Positions 43,438 through 52,208 of a DNA stretch of 64,000 nt are shown in pieces. The position numbers were made by a program, and so were the translations under genes. The DNA lies in the NCBI RefSeq assembly GCF_009908165.1, contig NZ_JAAAUC010000015.1:1-64000 (forward strand), given 5' to 3'. Numbering within the stretch: position 1 is the first letter of the stretch; the number at the start of each line of letters is the position of its first letter. This DNA comes from Frigidibacter albus (GTDB lineage Bacteria; Pseudomonadota; Alphaproteobacteria; Rhodobacterales; Rhodobacteraceae). The notes beneath the pieces were generated by a model. The model searched no databases. It worked only from the letters and a program-made list of their open reading frames with translations, and was not told where the DNA came from.

Positions 43438-45761
43438 ACGCCCCCGTGAACCTGTCCCCCGTTTCGCAGGCGCTTGGCGCGGCGGAGACGGGCGTGGCCC
43501 GGGCCGCCGTGGTCGGCGCGGGATCCATGGGCGCGGGCATCGCCGCGCAATTCGCCAATGCTGGCATCCCAGTCGATCTGCTGGACATCCCCGGCAAGGA
43601 CGGCAACCGCAACGGCCCGGCGGAAACCGGCATCGCCCGGCAGCTGAAGGCCGGGGGCTTCATGGCCCCCGAGGCGGCGGCGCTGGTCCGTCCCGGCAAT
43701 GTCGAGGACCATCTGGACCGTCTGGCGCAGGCCGACTGGATCGTCGAGGCGATCATCGAGGATCTGGGGCTGAAGCGCGATCTTTACCAACGGATCGACG
43801 CCGTGCGCCGTCCGGGCACCGCAGTGACCTCGAACACCTCGACGATCCCGCGCGCGGCTCTGGTTCAGGGGCTGGGCGAGGCCTTCGCCCAGGACTTCGC
43901 GATCAGCCATTTCTTCAATCCGCCGCGCGTCATGCGGCTTCTGGAGATCGTCGGCGGCCCGGAAAGCGCCCCCGACACCTTGGCGCGCATCCGCGCGGGC
44001 GGGCAGGCCCTGCTGGGCAAGACGCTGGTCGATTGCCGCGACACGCCCGGTTTCATCGCCAACCGAATCGGCTGTTTCTGGATGGCCGTGGGCATGCTGG
44101 AGGCGATGCGTCAGGAGCTGACGGTGGAAGAGGCCGATGCGGTGCATGCTGCGATGGGCATTCCGCGCACCGGCGTCTTCGGGCTGGCGGATCTGGTCGG
44201 GCTCGACCTGATCCCGCATGTCTGGGGCAGCCTGATGGCGGCCTTGCCGCCCGAGGATGACCTGCACCGCTTCGATCTGCCGGGCAATGCGCTGGTGCGG
44301 CGGCTGGTGGCGGAGGGACGGCACGGGCGCAAGACCGGCGCGGGCTTCTACCGCCGCGCCAAGGATGGCACGCGCGAGGCGCTGGACCTGACGACGGGCG
44401 AATACCGCCCCGAACGGCCAGTGGACGGCAAGACTTTGCCCGGCGTGGGGCGCGATCTTGCGGCGCTGGTGGCGGACGAGGGGCGGTTCGGTCGATATGC
44501 TGCCACGGTCCTGTCCACGTTGGTGGACTATGCGGCAACCAACGCGCCCGACATCGCGGGCGATGTGGCGGCGGTCGATACTGCGATCGAGCTGGGTTAT
44601 TCCTGGCGCGAGGGGCCGTTCCGACTGGCGGATCGGGCGGGGACTGCCGCCTTGGCCGATGTCTTGAAGGCTGCGGCGCGCCCGGTGCCTGCGCTTCTGA
44701 CGGCGGCGGGCAGCGGAGGGTTCCATGCTGAGGGCAGGGCCCTCTCCACCGACGGCGCCACCCGCTCCGCGCCACCTGCGCCGGGTCTGCTGACTGGCGC
44801 GGCGCCGATCCTGGGCAATCCCGCCGCACAGTTGCGCGATCTGGGCGACGGCGTGGCCTGTTTCCAGATGGCGACGAAGATGAATACCTTCGCGCCCGAG
44901 GTCTTCGATCTGCTGGAGGAGGTGATCCCCCGCGCCGGCAAGGATTTCGCGGCGCTGGTGATCGGCAATGACGACCCGCGCGCCTTTTCGGCCGGGGCGG
45001 ATCTGGCCTTCATCCTGCGGATGGTCGACACCGGCGGGATCGAGGCCCTGGGCGCCTATATCGGCCGGGGGCAGCGGCTGTTCCTGGCGTTGAAGCGGAT
45101 GCCGGTTCCGGTCGTTGCCGCCATGCACGGCTTCGCTCTTGGCGGCGGATGCGAGGTGGCGCTGCATGCCGATGCGATCGTCGCCCATGCCGAGCTGACC
45201 ACGGGCCTGCCCGAAACCAACGTTGGCCTTGTGCCCGGCTGGGGCGGCTGCACGCAGATGCTGCTGCGCGCGGCGGCGGGAACCGGGATCAAGGGACCCG
45301 TCGGCGTGGCGCAACAGGCCTTCGACGTGATCCAGCCGGGGACGGTGTCCTCTTCGGCCCTGGGCGCGCGGGCGATGGGCATCCTGCGGCCCGGCGACGG
45401 CATCGTCATGCTGCGCGACGACCTGCTGCCTGCGGCGAAGCGCAAGGTTCTGGCGTTGATGCCGGGCTATGCGACCGCCGAACCACCGTTGATCGCGGCG
45501 GGCGGGGCCTCGGCCAAGGCCGGGTTGCTGGCTCCCCTTTCGGCCTCGCAGCGGGCGGATCGGATCTCGGCCACCGATCTTGCCATCGCCGATCTGCTGG
45601 CGACGGTGCTGACGGGCGGCGATGCCGGGCCGGGGGCGTTCCTGATCGAGGAAGAGATCATGGCGCTGGAGCTGGCGGCCCTGCTGAAACTGGCCGAGAC
45701 GCCGCAGACTCGGGCGCGCATGGAACACATGCTGAGGACCGGCAAGCCGTTGCGGAACTGA
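43434..45761 (+). CDS. 3-hydroxyacyl-CoA dehydrogenase / enoyl-CoA hydratase fusion (FadN-like order)
   Basis: 775 residues with the dehydrogenase first: AAVVGAGSMGAGIAAQFANA near 23, AISHFFNPPRVMRLLE near 155, DTPGFIANRIGCF near 203. The crotonase half begins near residue 475 (DGVACFQMATKMNTFAPEV) with AFSAGADLAFIL, GGGCEVALHADAIV and GLPETNVGLVPGWGG, so both glutamates are present. This order is that of Bacillus FadN and related proteins, opposite to FadJ. It performs hydration and NAD-linked oxidation, feeding the thiolase directly upstream. ATG 43434 overlaps that gene's stop. A perfect hairpin follows the stop. Confidence 0.93.
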   Translation: MNAPVNLSPVSQALGAAETGVARAAVVGAGSMGAGIAAQFANAGIPVDLLDIPGKDGNRNGPAETGIARQLKAGGFMAPEAAALVRPGNVEDHLDRLAQADWIVEAIIEDLGLKRDLYQRIDAVRRPGTAVTSNTSTIPRAALVQGLGEAFAQDFAISHFFNPPRVMRLLEIVGGPESAPDTLARIRAGGQALLGKTLVDCRDTPGFIANRIGCFWMAVGMLEAMRQELTVEEADAVHAAMGIPRTGVFGLADLVGLDLIPHVWGSLMAALPPEDDLHRFDLPGNALVRRLVAEGRHGRKTGAGFYRRAKDGTREALDLTTGEYRPERPVDGKTLPGVGRDLAALVADEGRFGRYAATVLSTLVDYAATNAPDIAGDVAAVDTAIELGYSWREGPFRLADRAGTAALADVLKAAARPVPALLTAAGSGGFHAEGRALSTDGATRSAPPAPGLLTGAAPILGNPAAQLRDLGDGVACFQMATKMNTFAPEVFDLLEEVIPRAGKDFAALVIGNDDPRAFSAGADLAFILRMVDTGGIEALGAYIGRGQRLFLALKRMPVPVVAAMHGFALGGGCEVALHADAIVAHAELTTGLPETNVGLVPGWGGCTQMLLRAAAGTGIKGPVGVAQQAFDVIQPGTVSSSALGARAMGILRPGDGIVMLRDDLLPAAKRKVLALMPGYATAEPPLIAAGGASAKAGLLAPLSASQRADRISATDLAIADLLATVLTGGDAGPGAFLIEEEIMALELAALLKLAETPQTRARMEHMLRTGKPLRN

Positions 45762-45783
45762 GCTGCAAGTGGCGCGAAAGCGA

Positions 45784-45808
45784 AAGGGCGGCCCCTGCGG
45801 CCGCCCTT
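45784..45808. terminator. strong hairpin between convergent operons
   Basis: AAGGGCGGCC (45784-45793) and GGCCGCCCTT (45799-45808) form a perfect ten-base stem with a five-base loop, in the gap between the stops at 45761 and 45822. AA on one side and TTCT on the other make it plausible as a two-way terminator. Confidence 0.75.
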
Positions 45809-45821
45809 CTCCAGTGCGGTG

Positions 45822-47039
45822 TCAGGCCACCGTGCCCGCGCCGCGCAGCGCCGCGATGTCATCAGCACTTCGCCCCAGCACCTCGCGCAGGACATCATCG
45901 GTATGCTGGCCGATGGCGGGCGGGGCGGTGTAGCTGTCCAGATCCGTCTCGGAATAGCGGATCGGGTTGCGCAGGAAGGACAGGTTGCCGAATCCTTCAT
46001 GCGGCAGGTCGATCCGCAGGCCGCGTTCGATCACCTGTGGATCCTCGAAAGTGTTCTGCAGATCGTAGATCGGCCCGGTCACGATGCCCGCCGCGTCCAG
46101 CCGCGTCATCCATTCCCGCGCGGTGCGGGTCTTCATGATCCTCTCCAGCTCGGGCAGCAGCTCGCCCCGGTTGGCGGCCCGGCCGCGCACGTCGACGAAG
46201 CGAGGATCATCGGCCAGATCGGGCCGCTCGAGCGCGATGCAGAACTTGCGATACAGCCGGTCCGTCCCGGCCGAGACGATCAGCGGCACATCGGCGCAGT
46301 CGAAGGGCTGCGAGGGGATCGTGTTGGGGGTGGCCGCCCCCATCCGCACCGGAGCCACGCCGGTCATGAAATACTGCATCACCCGATGCGACAGCGCCGC
46401 GATTGTCGCGTCGAGGCAGGAGATGTCGATATGCTGTCCCGCCCCGCCGTTGATGTCGCGGTGATACAGCGCCCCCAGGATCGACGACAGGACCGAGCTG
46501 GAGGCCAGGATGTCGCCGATGGAAAACCCGGTGCGGGTGGGCAGGCCGTCTGGCTCTCCGGTGATGCTCATCATCCCGCTCATCGCCTGGAACAGTGAAT
46601 CGACGGCGGGCTTGTCCTTGTAGGGGCCGGTCTGGCCGAAGCCGGTGACCGAACAGTAGATCAGCCGGGGGTTCACCCTGCGCAGGCTTTCGTAATCCAG
46701 CCCGTAGCGGGCCAGATCGCCGGTCTTGAAATTCTCGACCAGCACATCCGAGACCACCGCCAGCTCGCGGATGATCGCCTGGCCTTCCGGTGTGGACAGG
46801 TTGACCGCCATGCTTTTTTTGTTGCGGTTGTTGGCCATGTAGAGCGGCGTTTCCGGCAATGTCCCGCCCGAGGCCGAAGGCGCGAAAGGCGGGCCATACT
46901 GGCGGCTGTCATCGCCCGGACCCGGCCGTTCGATCTTGATGACCTCTGCCCCCATGTCGCCCAGCGTCTGGGTGGCGAAGGGCGCCGCGACGATGCGGCT
47001 GAGGTCGAGGACGCGGATGTTCTTCAGGATCTGGGTCAT
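45822..47039 (-). CDS. CaiB/BaiF-family CoA-transferase (class III)
   Basis: 405 residues. KNIRVLDLSRIVAAPFATQ, IKIERPGPGDDSR, VENFKTGDLARYGLDYESL, GFGQTGPYKDKPAVD and FSIGDILASSSV near 175, where the Asp is the probable aspartyl-CoA residue. It transfers CoA to a free acid. It is the last gene of the minus-strand operon that starts at 51961 and lies 29 bases after the alpha/beta hydrolase gene. A strong hairpin follows. Paralogue of 18958-20172. Confidence 0.93.
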   Translation of the reverse strand: MTQILKNIRVLDLSRIVAAPFATQTLGDMGAEVIKIERPGPGDDSRQYGPPFAPSASGGTLPETPLYMANNRNKKSMAVNLSTPEGQAIIRELAVVSDVLVENFKTGDLARYGLDYESLRRVNPRLIYCSVTGFGQTGPYKDKPAVDSLFQAMSGMMSITGEPDGLPTRTGFSIGDILASSSVLSSILGALYHRDINGGAGQHIDISCLDATIAALSHRVMQYFMTGVAPVRMGAATPNTIPSQPFDCADVPLIVSAGTDRLYRKFCIALERPDLADDPRFVDVRGRAANRGELLPELERIMKTRTAREWMTRLDAAGIVTGPIYDLQNTFEDPQVIERGLRIDLPHEGFGNLSFLRNPIRYSETDLDSYTAPPAIGQHTDDVLREVLGRSADDIAALRGAGTVA

Positions 47040-47067
47040 GGGTCGGCGGGCCTTATGGAAAGTTTTT

Positions 47068-47988
47068 TCATTCGGCGGCGGAGTTGGTCCCCGCCAGCAG
47101 GAGCCCGTTCAGCGCCTGCGACAGGGCGGAGGGCTGATCCACCATGATGTGATGCCCGGCCCCGGCGATGCCCAGCACCTGCATCCGGGGCGACAGGGCG
47201 GCAGCCTGTTCAAGGTCGGCGTCGCGGATGATCACGCTGTCCAGCCCGTGGATGAACCCCAGGGGACCCGTCATGCCCGCGATGACCTGGGCCAGGGGCA
47301 GCGGCGCCCGCAGCCCCTCCATGTCGATCATGTCCACCCCCAGACCGTGGAATTTCCAGGTCCAGCCCTTGGGCGTGTGAATGATCGCCTCTTCGGCCAG
47401 ATGGTCGCGGTAGGGCCCAGTCGAGGGCGGCTGTTCGGGCAGGAAGCGGAACCGGCTGAGGATCGTCTCGCGATCGGGATAGTGGCGGCGGGGGCGGGCG
47501 TCGATGGGGATCTGCGCCTCGATCTCGCCGGTCAACCGGGCCAGTCGGGTGTCGAGGATCACGAGGCCCGAGAACATTCGGCTCTGCGCCAGCACGGATT
47601 GGAAGGCGATATGACCGCCGAAGCTGTGCGCCATCAGCACCGGATCGGACAGACCGGCATCGGCCACCACCTCCAGCACCTCATGCACGTAAAGCCCGAT
47701 GCTGTAGCGGTCGCGCCAGCCAGAGCTGCCCGCGCCGCTGGAGTCCAGCGCCACGACCCGGCCCGAGCTGGCCATAGCGGGCACGATCGGGGCCCACCAA
47801 TGCAGGCTGGCATTGCGTCCGTGCAGCAGCACCACGTCGCGGCGCGGTGCCATGGGGTCCGGCGCGTCCCAGATGCGATAGGCGATGTCGCAACCGCACA
47901 CCTTGACCTGTCGCGCGGTGCCCGGATGGGCGCGGGTTCGGTCGATCCAGCCTTGCAGTTCCGCGTCGCCTGGCCTGTCTCCGGTCAT
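47068..47988 (-). CDS. alpha/beta hydrolase
   Basis: 306 residues. The fold is clear from VVLLHGRNASLHWW (oxyanion HG), VVALDSSGAGSSG, the nucleophile elbow LMAHSFGGHIAF (Ser near 128), IHGLDSVIIRDADLE and AGAGHHIMVDQP (His near 280). It could cleave a C-C bond of a ring-opened product, an ester, or a thioester. ATG 47988 has GGAG ten bases upstream and lies four bases after the epoxide hydrolase stop, so the two are made together. Confidence 0.92.
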   Translation of the reverse strand: MTGDRPGDAELQGWIDRTRAHPGTARQVKVCGCDIAYRIWDAPDPMAPRRDVVLLHGRNASLHWWAPIVPAMASSGRVVALDSSGAGSSGWRDRYSIGLYVHEVLEVVADAGLSDPVLMAHSFGGHIAFQSVLAQSRMFSGLVILDTRLARLTGEIEAQIPIDARPRRHYPDRETILSRFRFLPEQPPSTGPYRDHLAEEAIIHTPKGWTWKFHGLGVDMIDMEGLRAPLPLAQVIAGMTGPLGFIHGLDSVIIRDADLEQAAALSPRMQVLGIAGAGHHIMVDQPSALSQALNGLLLAGTNSAAE

Positions 47989-47992
47989 GCCG

Positions 47993-49105
47993 CTATTTCT
48001 CCAGCGAGGCGAGGAAGGCCAGCAGCTCACCTGCCAGCAGGTCGGGGGTCTCCAGCGCGGGGAAATGGCCGCCTTCGGGGGCCACGAACCAGCGGCGGAT
48101 GTTCCAGGCGGGTTCGGTCGCGGCACGGGGCGGCGCACCGGCGCGGCCCAGCTTGCCGGTGGCGGGGTCCGCCCCGGCATCCGGCGCTTCCAGGAAGAAG
48201 CCGCAGGGCAGGGTGATCGGTGCATCCAGCCGCCGGGGCAACCGCGCGGTTTCCAGATAGTAGCGCATGGAGGGCGCGATGCAGCCGGTGAACCAGTAGA
48301 TCGACAGTGTCGCCAGAACCGTCTCGCGCGGGATCGGCGTGGCGGGGTCGGACCAGGCCCGGAACTTCTCAGCCATCCAGGCGGCCTGTCCGGCCGGGCT
48401 GTCGATCAAGGCTGCGGCCAGCGTGTCGGGCTTGGTGCGCTGGATCTCGACATAGCCGGTCTCGCGGTCGCGCCAGGCCTTGACCCGCGCCAGATAGGCC
48501 GCATCCTCCGGCGAGCGGGTTTCCTGCCGTGCGCCGGGCAGCGGAACCGAACCGATATGTGCGCCGATCAGCCTGCCCTGCGGTTCGGCGGCCATCAGCG
48601 CGGTGATATGCGCGCCCACATCGCAGCCATGGGCGGCGTAGCGGTCATGACCAAGCGCCTGCATCAGCCCGTGCCACAACAGGGCCACACGCTGCGCCGA
48701 CATGCCGGGAACCGTCGCCGCGGGCGAATAGCCGATGCCGGGCAGCGACGGCAGGATCACCGCATGGCCCGCCGCCGAAAGCCGCTCGGCCAGCGGCAGC
48801 ATTTCCAGGAAGGTCGAGGGCCAGCCATGCGACAGCACGACGGGCAGCCCCTGGCCGGGGAAATGGACGAAATGGATCGGATGGCCCTGCACCTCGATCA
48901 TCTGGTGGGGCAGGCGGTTCAGCCGTTCGACCTGCACCTGCCAGTCGAAGGCCCGCCAGTCGGCCAGCAGCGCATCCAGATACCCGGCCTCGATGCCGTA
49001 ATCCCATCCCGCGCCATCCACCGGCCGCACCCTGCGGGCACGGTCCAGCCGCTGGTGCAGCTCGGCCAGGGCGTCGGGGTCGAAGGGGATCTGGTAGGGC
49101 TGCAT
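47993..49105 (-). CDS. epoxide hydrolase, EHN-domain family
   Basis: 370 residues. The N-terminal EHN domain (PYQIPFDPDALAELHQRLDR, WRAFDWQVQVERLNRLPH) precedes an alpha/beta-hydrolase core: HFPGQGLPVVLSHGWPSTFLE-type HGWP motif near 95, AHGCDVGAHITA near 165, whose Asp is the nucleophile (GGDWGA in most members, here GCDVGA), and the His in APEGGHFPALE. It opens an epoxide to a diol. In a CoA pathway this fits removal of reactive epoxides or a ring-epoxide route. The ATG follows the SDR stop by two bases. Confidence 0.9.
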   Translation of the reverse strand: MQPYQIPFDPDALAELHQRLDRARRVRPVDGAGWDYGIEAGYLDALLADWRAFDWQVQVERLNRLPHQMIEVQGHPIHFVHFPGQGLPVVLSHGWPSTFLEMLPLAERLSAAGHAVILPSLPGIGYSPAATVPGMSAQRVALLWHGLMQALGHDRYAAHGCDVGAHITALMAAEPQGRLIGAHIGSVPLPGARQETRSPEDAAYLARVKAWRDRETGYVEIQRTKPDTLAAALIDSPAGQAAWMAEKFRAWSDPATPIPRETVLATLSIYWFTGCIAPSMRYYLETARLPRRLDAPITLPCGFFLEAPDAGADPATGKLGRAGAPPRAATEPAWNIRRWFVAPEGGHFPALETPDLLAGELLAFLASLEK

Positions 49106-49107
49106 GG

Positions 49108-49920
49108 TCACTGGGCATTCTCTTTGGCGATCTGGTGCAGATAGGCCATGTAGGCCACGGCGACCCGGCTGCCGCCGTTCACCGGAATGACGGTGCCGGA
49201 CACCCAGGCTGCCTCGTCTGAGGCGAGGTAGACGCAGAGCCCCGCCACATCGCCGGGCACGCCCAGCCGTCCCATCGGGACGCTGTCGATCTGCTTTTGC
49301 GCGCGCGGGCCGCTCATCCGGTCGGCATTGGCTTCGGTCACGACCACGCCCGGGGCGATGGCGTTCACGCGGATGCCCAGATGCCCCCATTCCACCGCCA
49401 TGGTGGCGGTTAGGCTTTCGATCCCGGCCTTGGCCGCCCCATATTGACCGGTCAGCGGGTTGGGCTGCGAGCCGGAGCGCGAGGACAGATTGATGATCGA
49501 CCCGCCCTTGCCGTCGCCACCCATCGCCCGGGCGGCGGCCTGCGCGGCGAAGAAGGACCACTTCAGGTTCAGATCGACCACCCGGTCCCACTGGTCTTCG
49601 GAAAGGCCGATCAGGCGCCCCACATCGGCGGGCGCGGCCGAGCCGGCGTTGTTCACCCAGATGTCCAGCCGCCCGCCAAGTTCTGCGACCGCGCTGTCGA
49701 TCAGCCCCGCCGCCGCACCCGGCTGCGTGATGTCGCAAGCCAGGGCGGCGGCCTTGCCACCCGCGTCGCGGATCGCGGCCACCGTCGCTTCCAGCGCCTC
49801 GGATCGGCGGCCCGCAACGGCCACGGCGGCCCCGGCCTGCGCCAGCGCCATGGCCATGCCGCGGCCCAGCCCGCCGCCCCCGCCCGTCACCACCGCCGTC
49901 TTGCCTGCCAATGAAAACAT
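49108..49920 (-). CDS. short-chain dehydrogenase/reductase (SDR)
   Basis: 270 residues. TGGGGGLGRGMAMA (near 13), DIWVNNAGSAAPADVG, INLSSRSGSQ (Ser), YGAAK (Tyr, Lys) and VSGTVIPVNGGSRVAV. All catalytic residues are present. Probably oxidises a secondary alcohol or 3-hydroxyacyl-CoA. It lies between the aldo-keto reductase and the epoxide hydrolase in the minus-strand operon. A short extension after the family end (YMAYLHQIAKENAQ) is unusual. Confidence 0.92.
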   Translation of the reverse strand: MFSLAGKTAVVTGGGGGLGRGMAMALAQAGAAVAVAGRRSEALEATVAAIRDAGGKAAALACDITQPGAAAGLIDSAVAELGGRLDIWVNNAGSAAPADVGRLIGLSEDQWDRVVDLNLKWSFFAAQAAARAMGGDGKGGSIINLSSRSGSQPNPLTGQYGAAKAGIESLTATMAVEWGHLGIRVNAIAPGVVVTEANADRMSGPRAQKQIDSVPMGRLGVPGDVAGLCVYLASDEAAWVSGTVIPVNGGSRVAVAYMAYLHQIAKENAQ

Positions 49921-49931
49921 CGCTTCCCCTC

Positions 49932-50930
49932 TCAACTTAGCATACCCAGCCGCCGGACCGGCTCGTAAGCCGCGTCCAGATCGGCCAGCACCTCGGGCGG
50001 CAGTTTCAGCGTGGTCGCCGCGATGGCATCCTCGATATGGCCCAGCTTGGTCGCTCCCACGATGGGCGAGGTAACACCGGGCTGTGCCAGCAGCCAGGCC
50101 ATCGAGATCTGGGCCATCGGCGCGTCCAGCCTGCTCGACGCCGCCTTGATCGCATCCACCACACGGTAGTCGCCCGGCGTGCCATAGGCGCGGCTGGAAT
50201 AGGCGGTGGCTGCCGTGGCGCGCGCGGAATGCTTCGCGTCGGTTTCGCGCCAGTCCACGGTGGCGAAACCCCCGGCCAGTGGCGACCAAGGGGTCAGGCC
50301 CACGCCGCTCTCGATGCAGAAAGCGTTCATGTCATGCCGCTCTTCGCGCCAGATGACGTTGTAGAGGTTCTGCATCGAGATGAACTTGGTCCAGCCGTTG
50401 CGCTCGGCCACGGCCTGCATCTGGGCGAATTGCCAGCCATACATCGATGAGGCTCCTAGATAGCGGACCTTGCCCGATTGCACGAGCCCGTGCAGCGTGG
50501 CCATGGTCTCCTCGATCGGGGTGCCGCGATGGAAGCGGTGGATGATGTAGAGGTCGATGTAATCGGTTCCCAGACGCCGCAGGCTCTGGTCCACCGCATC
50601 CAGGATGTGCTTGCGCGACAGGCCGATGTCGTTCGGCCCCGGATTGGCCACGGTCGGGTTCAGCACCTTGGTCGCGATCACGGCGCGGTCGCGGGGCATG
50701 GTGGCGCGCACCAGCTTGCCGGTCAGCTCTTCGCTGACGCCCAGCGAATAGGTGTCGGCGGTGTCGAAGAAACTCACCCCCGCCTCGACCGCGCGCGAGA
50801 CGATGGGCAGCGCCTCGTCATAGCCCAGCGACCATGTCACGCGGCCCTTGCCGGGGGTGCCGAAGCTCATGCAGCCCAGACAGATTGGGCTGACCTTTAG
50901 GCCGCTGCGGCCCAGACGGACGTATTTCAT
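49932..50930 (-). CDS. aldo/keto reductase
   Basis: 332 residues, NADPH TIM barrel: [19 protein letters not shown] at the start, [16 protein letters not shown] (catalytic Asp and Tyr), VIATKVLNP (Lys), [15 protein letters not shown] (His) and the cofactor site [16 protein letters not shown] near 290. It reduces aldehydes or ketones. ATG 50930 overlaps the upstream gene stop by ATGA. It is the second gene of the operon 51961 to 45822. Confidence 0.94.
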   Translation of the reverse strand: MKYVRLGRSGLKVSPICLGCMSFGTPGKGRVTWSLGYDEALPIVSRAVEAGVSFFDTADTYSLGVSEELTGKLVRATMPRDRAVIATKVLNPTVANPGPNDIGLSRKHILDAVDQSLRRLGTDYIDLYIIHRFHRGTPIEETMATLHGLVQSGKVRYLGASSMYGWQFAQMQAVAERNGWTKFISMQNLYNVIWREERHDMNAFCIESGVGLTPWSPLAGGFATVDWRETDAKHSARATAATAYSSRAYGTPGDYRVVDAIKAASSRLDAPMAQISMAWLLAQPGVTSPIVGATKLGHIEDAIAATTLKLPPEVLADLDAAYEPVRRLGMLS

Positions 50931-51961
50931 GCCATCGCCCCCTCGGATGGGGGCCAGCCCTCCTGCGTGAAGACCAGTGCTGTGCCCCGGATTCGGCGGT
51001 TGCGCATGTCGCCGATCCCGACGTTCGCCTCGCCCATCGTACGCACATCCAGCCCGCGGGCGCGGATGCGTCCCTCGATCCACAGACGGGTCAGTTCGCG
51101 GGTGGCCTCCTCGTTCCACCCGGGGCGGCGCCAGCGCGCCGGTCCCCAGATCACGCCCACCACATCGGCGCTGCGCAGCAGCGGCAGGTTCAGGGGCAGT
51201 GCAGGCACCTTTTCCGAGGCGGCGAAGCCCACCACAAGATGACGGCCTTCCGGCGCGATCGCGCGATAGGCCGCTTCGGCATAACCGCCGCCGACGGGAT
51301 CGAAGATCAGGTCATAACCGCCGGGTTCGGCCTCACGCAGCGCCTCGGTTAAGCTGCGGGCGGTGGCGCGGTCGGACATGTCGCGCGGATAGACCAGCGT
51401 GCGCTGCGCTCCCGCCTCGGCCGCGATGGCGACGCGGGCGGCATCCGAGGCGCAGGCGGTGACTTCGGCGCCTAGGGCCCGGCCTAGTTCCACCGCGCAA
51501 AGGCCGACCCCGCTGGCCGCGCCCAGCACCAGCAGCTTCTCACCCGCCTTGATCCGCCCGCGCTGCACCAGCGCATGCCAGGCGGTGCCGAAGCGCAGGA
51601 AGAACACCGCGCCCTCCTCGAAGGACATGCCCTCGGGCAGGGGAGTCAGCCGCTCGACCCCGATGGCGATGCGTTCGGCGAAGCCGCCCGAATGGCTGGA
51701 GACGGAGACATGCGTCCCCGGCGCGGGGCCAGTGGTGCCGGGGCCAAGCGCCAGAACGACGCCCGAGGATTCGATGCCCGGGACATGCGGAAAGCTGGCC
51801 TTGCGCTGATACTGCCCGCCCATCGTCAGCACGTCGGGGAAGCTGAGAGAGGTCGCCCGCAGCTCGATCAGCGCCTGACCGGGGCCGGGCACGGGATCGG
51901 ACATCTCGTGGCAGTTCAGAACCGGCATGGCCGATTGTTCGATGCAGACCATCGCTTTCAT
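50927..51961 (-). CDS. zinc-free MDR oxidoreductase (NADPH:quinone reductase-like)
   Basis: 344 residues. N-terminal GroES-like domain (PGPGQALIELRATSLSFPDVL; PGIESSGVVLALGPG) without zinc ligands, then the Rossmann motif LVLGAASGVGLCAVELG near 150 and IFDPVGGGYAEAAYRA. Such enzymes reduce quinones or enoyl-type double bonds with NADPH; a role as enoyl-CoA reductase is possible. ATG 51961 (MKAMVCIEQ) fits the family start; ATGs at 51982 and 52033 are less likely. First gene of the operon. Confidence 0.92.
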   Translation of the reverse strand: MKAMVCIEQSAMPVLNCHEMSDPVPGPGQALIELRATSLSFPDVLTMGGQYQRKASFPHVPGIESSGVVLALGPGTTGPAPGTHVSVSSHSGGFAERIAIGVERLTPLPEGMSFEEGAVFFLRFGTAWHALVQRGRIKAGEKLLVLGAASGVGLCAVELGRALGAEVTACASDAARVAIAAEAGAQRTLVYPRDMSDRATARSLTEALREAEPGGYDLIFDPVGGGYAEAAYRAIAPEGRHLVVGFAASEKVPALPLNLPLLRSADVVGVIWGPARWRRPGWNEEATRELTRLWIEGRIRARGLDVRTMGEANVGIGDMRNRRIRGTALVFTQEGWPPSEGAMA

Positions 51962-52208
51962 GGTGTCCGTCGCCTCCCCCATCTCCCGTGGTCCGGCCAC
52001 TATATCGGCCAAAGTCGGGGCTGCAATACTCATCTGTATTGTGACACCTGTTTCCCTAAGAGAATTATTTGGGGTATTTCAAGTGAGAATCACCCGAAGG
52101 ATGGGCAGTGTTGATCCTAGGCGCACAGATGCAGATGCCGGATGCCAGCAGGGCATCGGGCCGCGCCTTGGCTGGTGCAAGAAGCGGGCGGACACGCGGA
52201 ACGGGCGC

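Noticed and set aside
43221-45728. Open frame of more than 800 codons on the minus strand
   Set aside because: It is fully antisense to the dehydrogenase-hydratase fusion, rich in Arg/Gln/His as mirror frames of GC-rich genes are, and has no recognisable domain.
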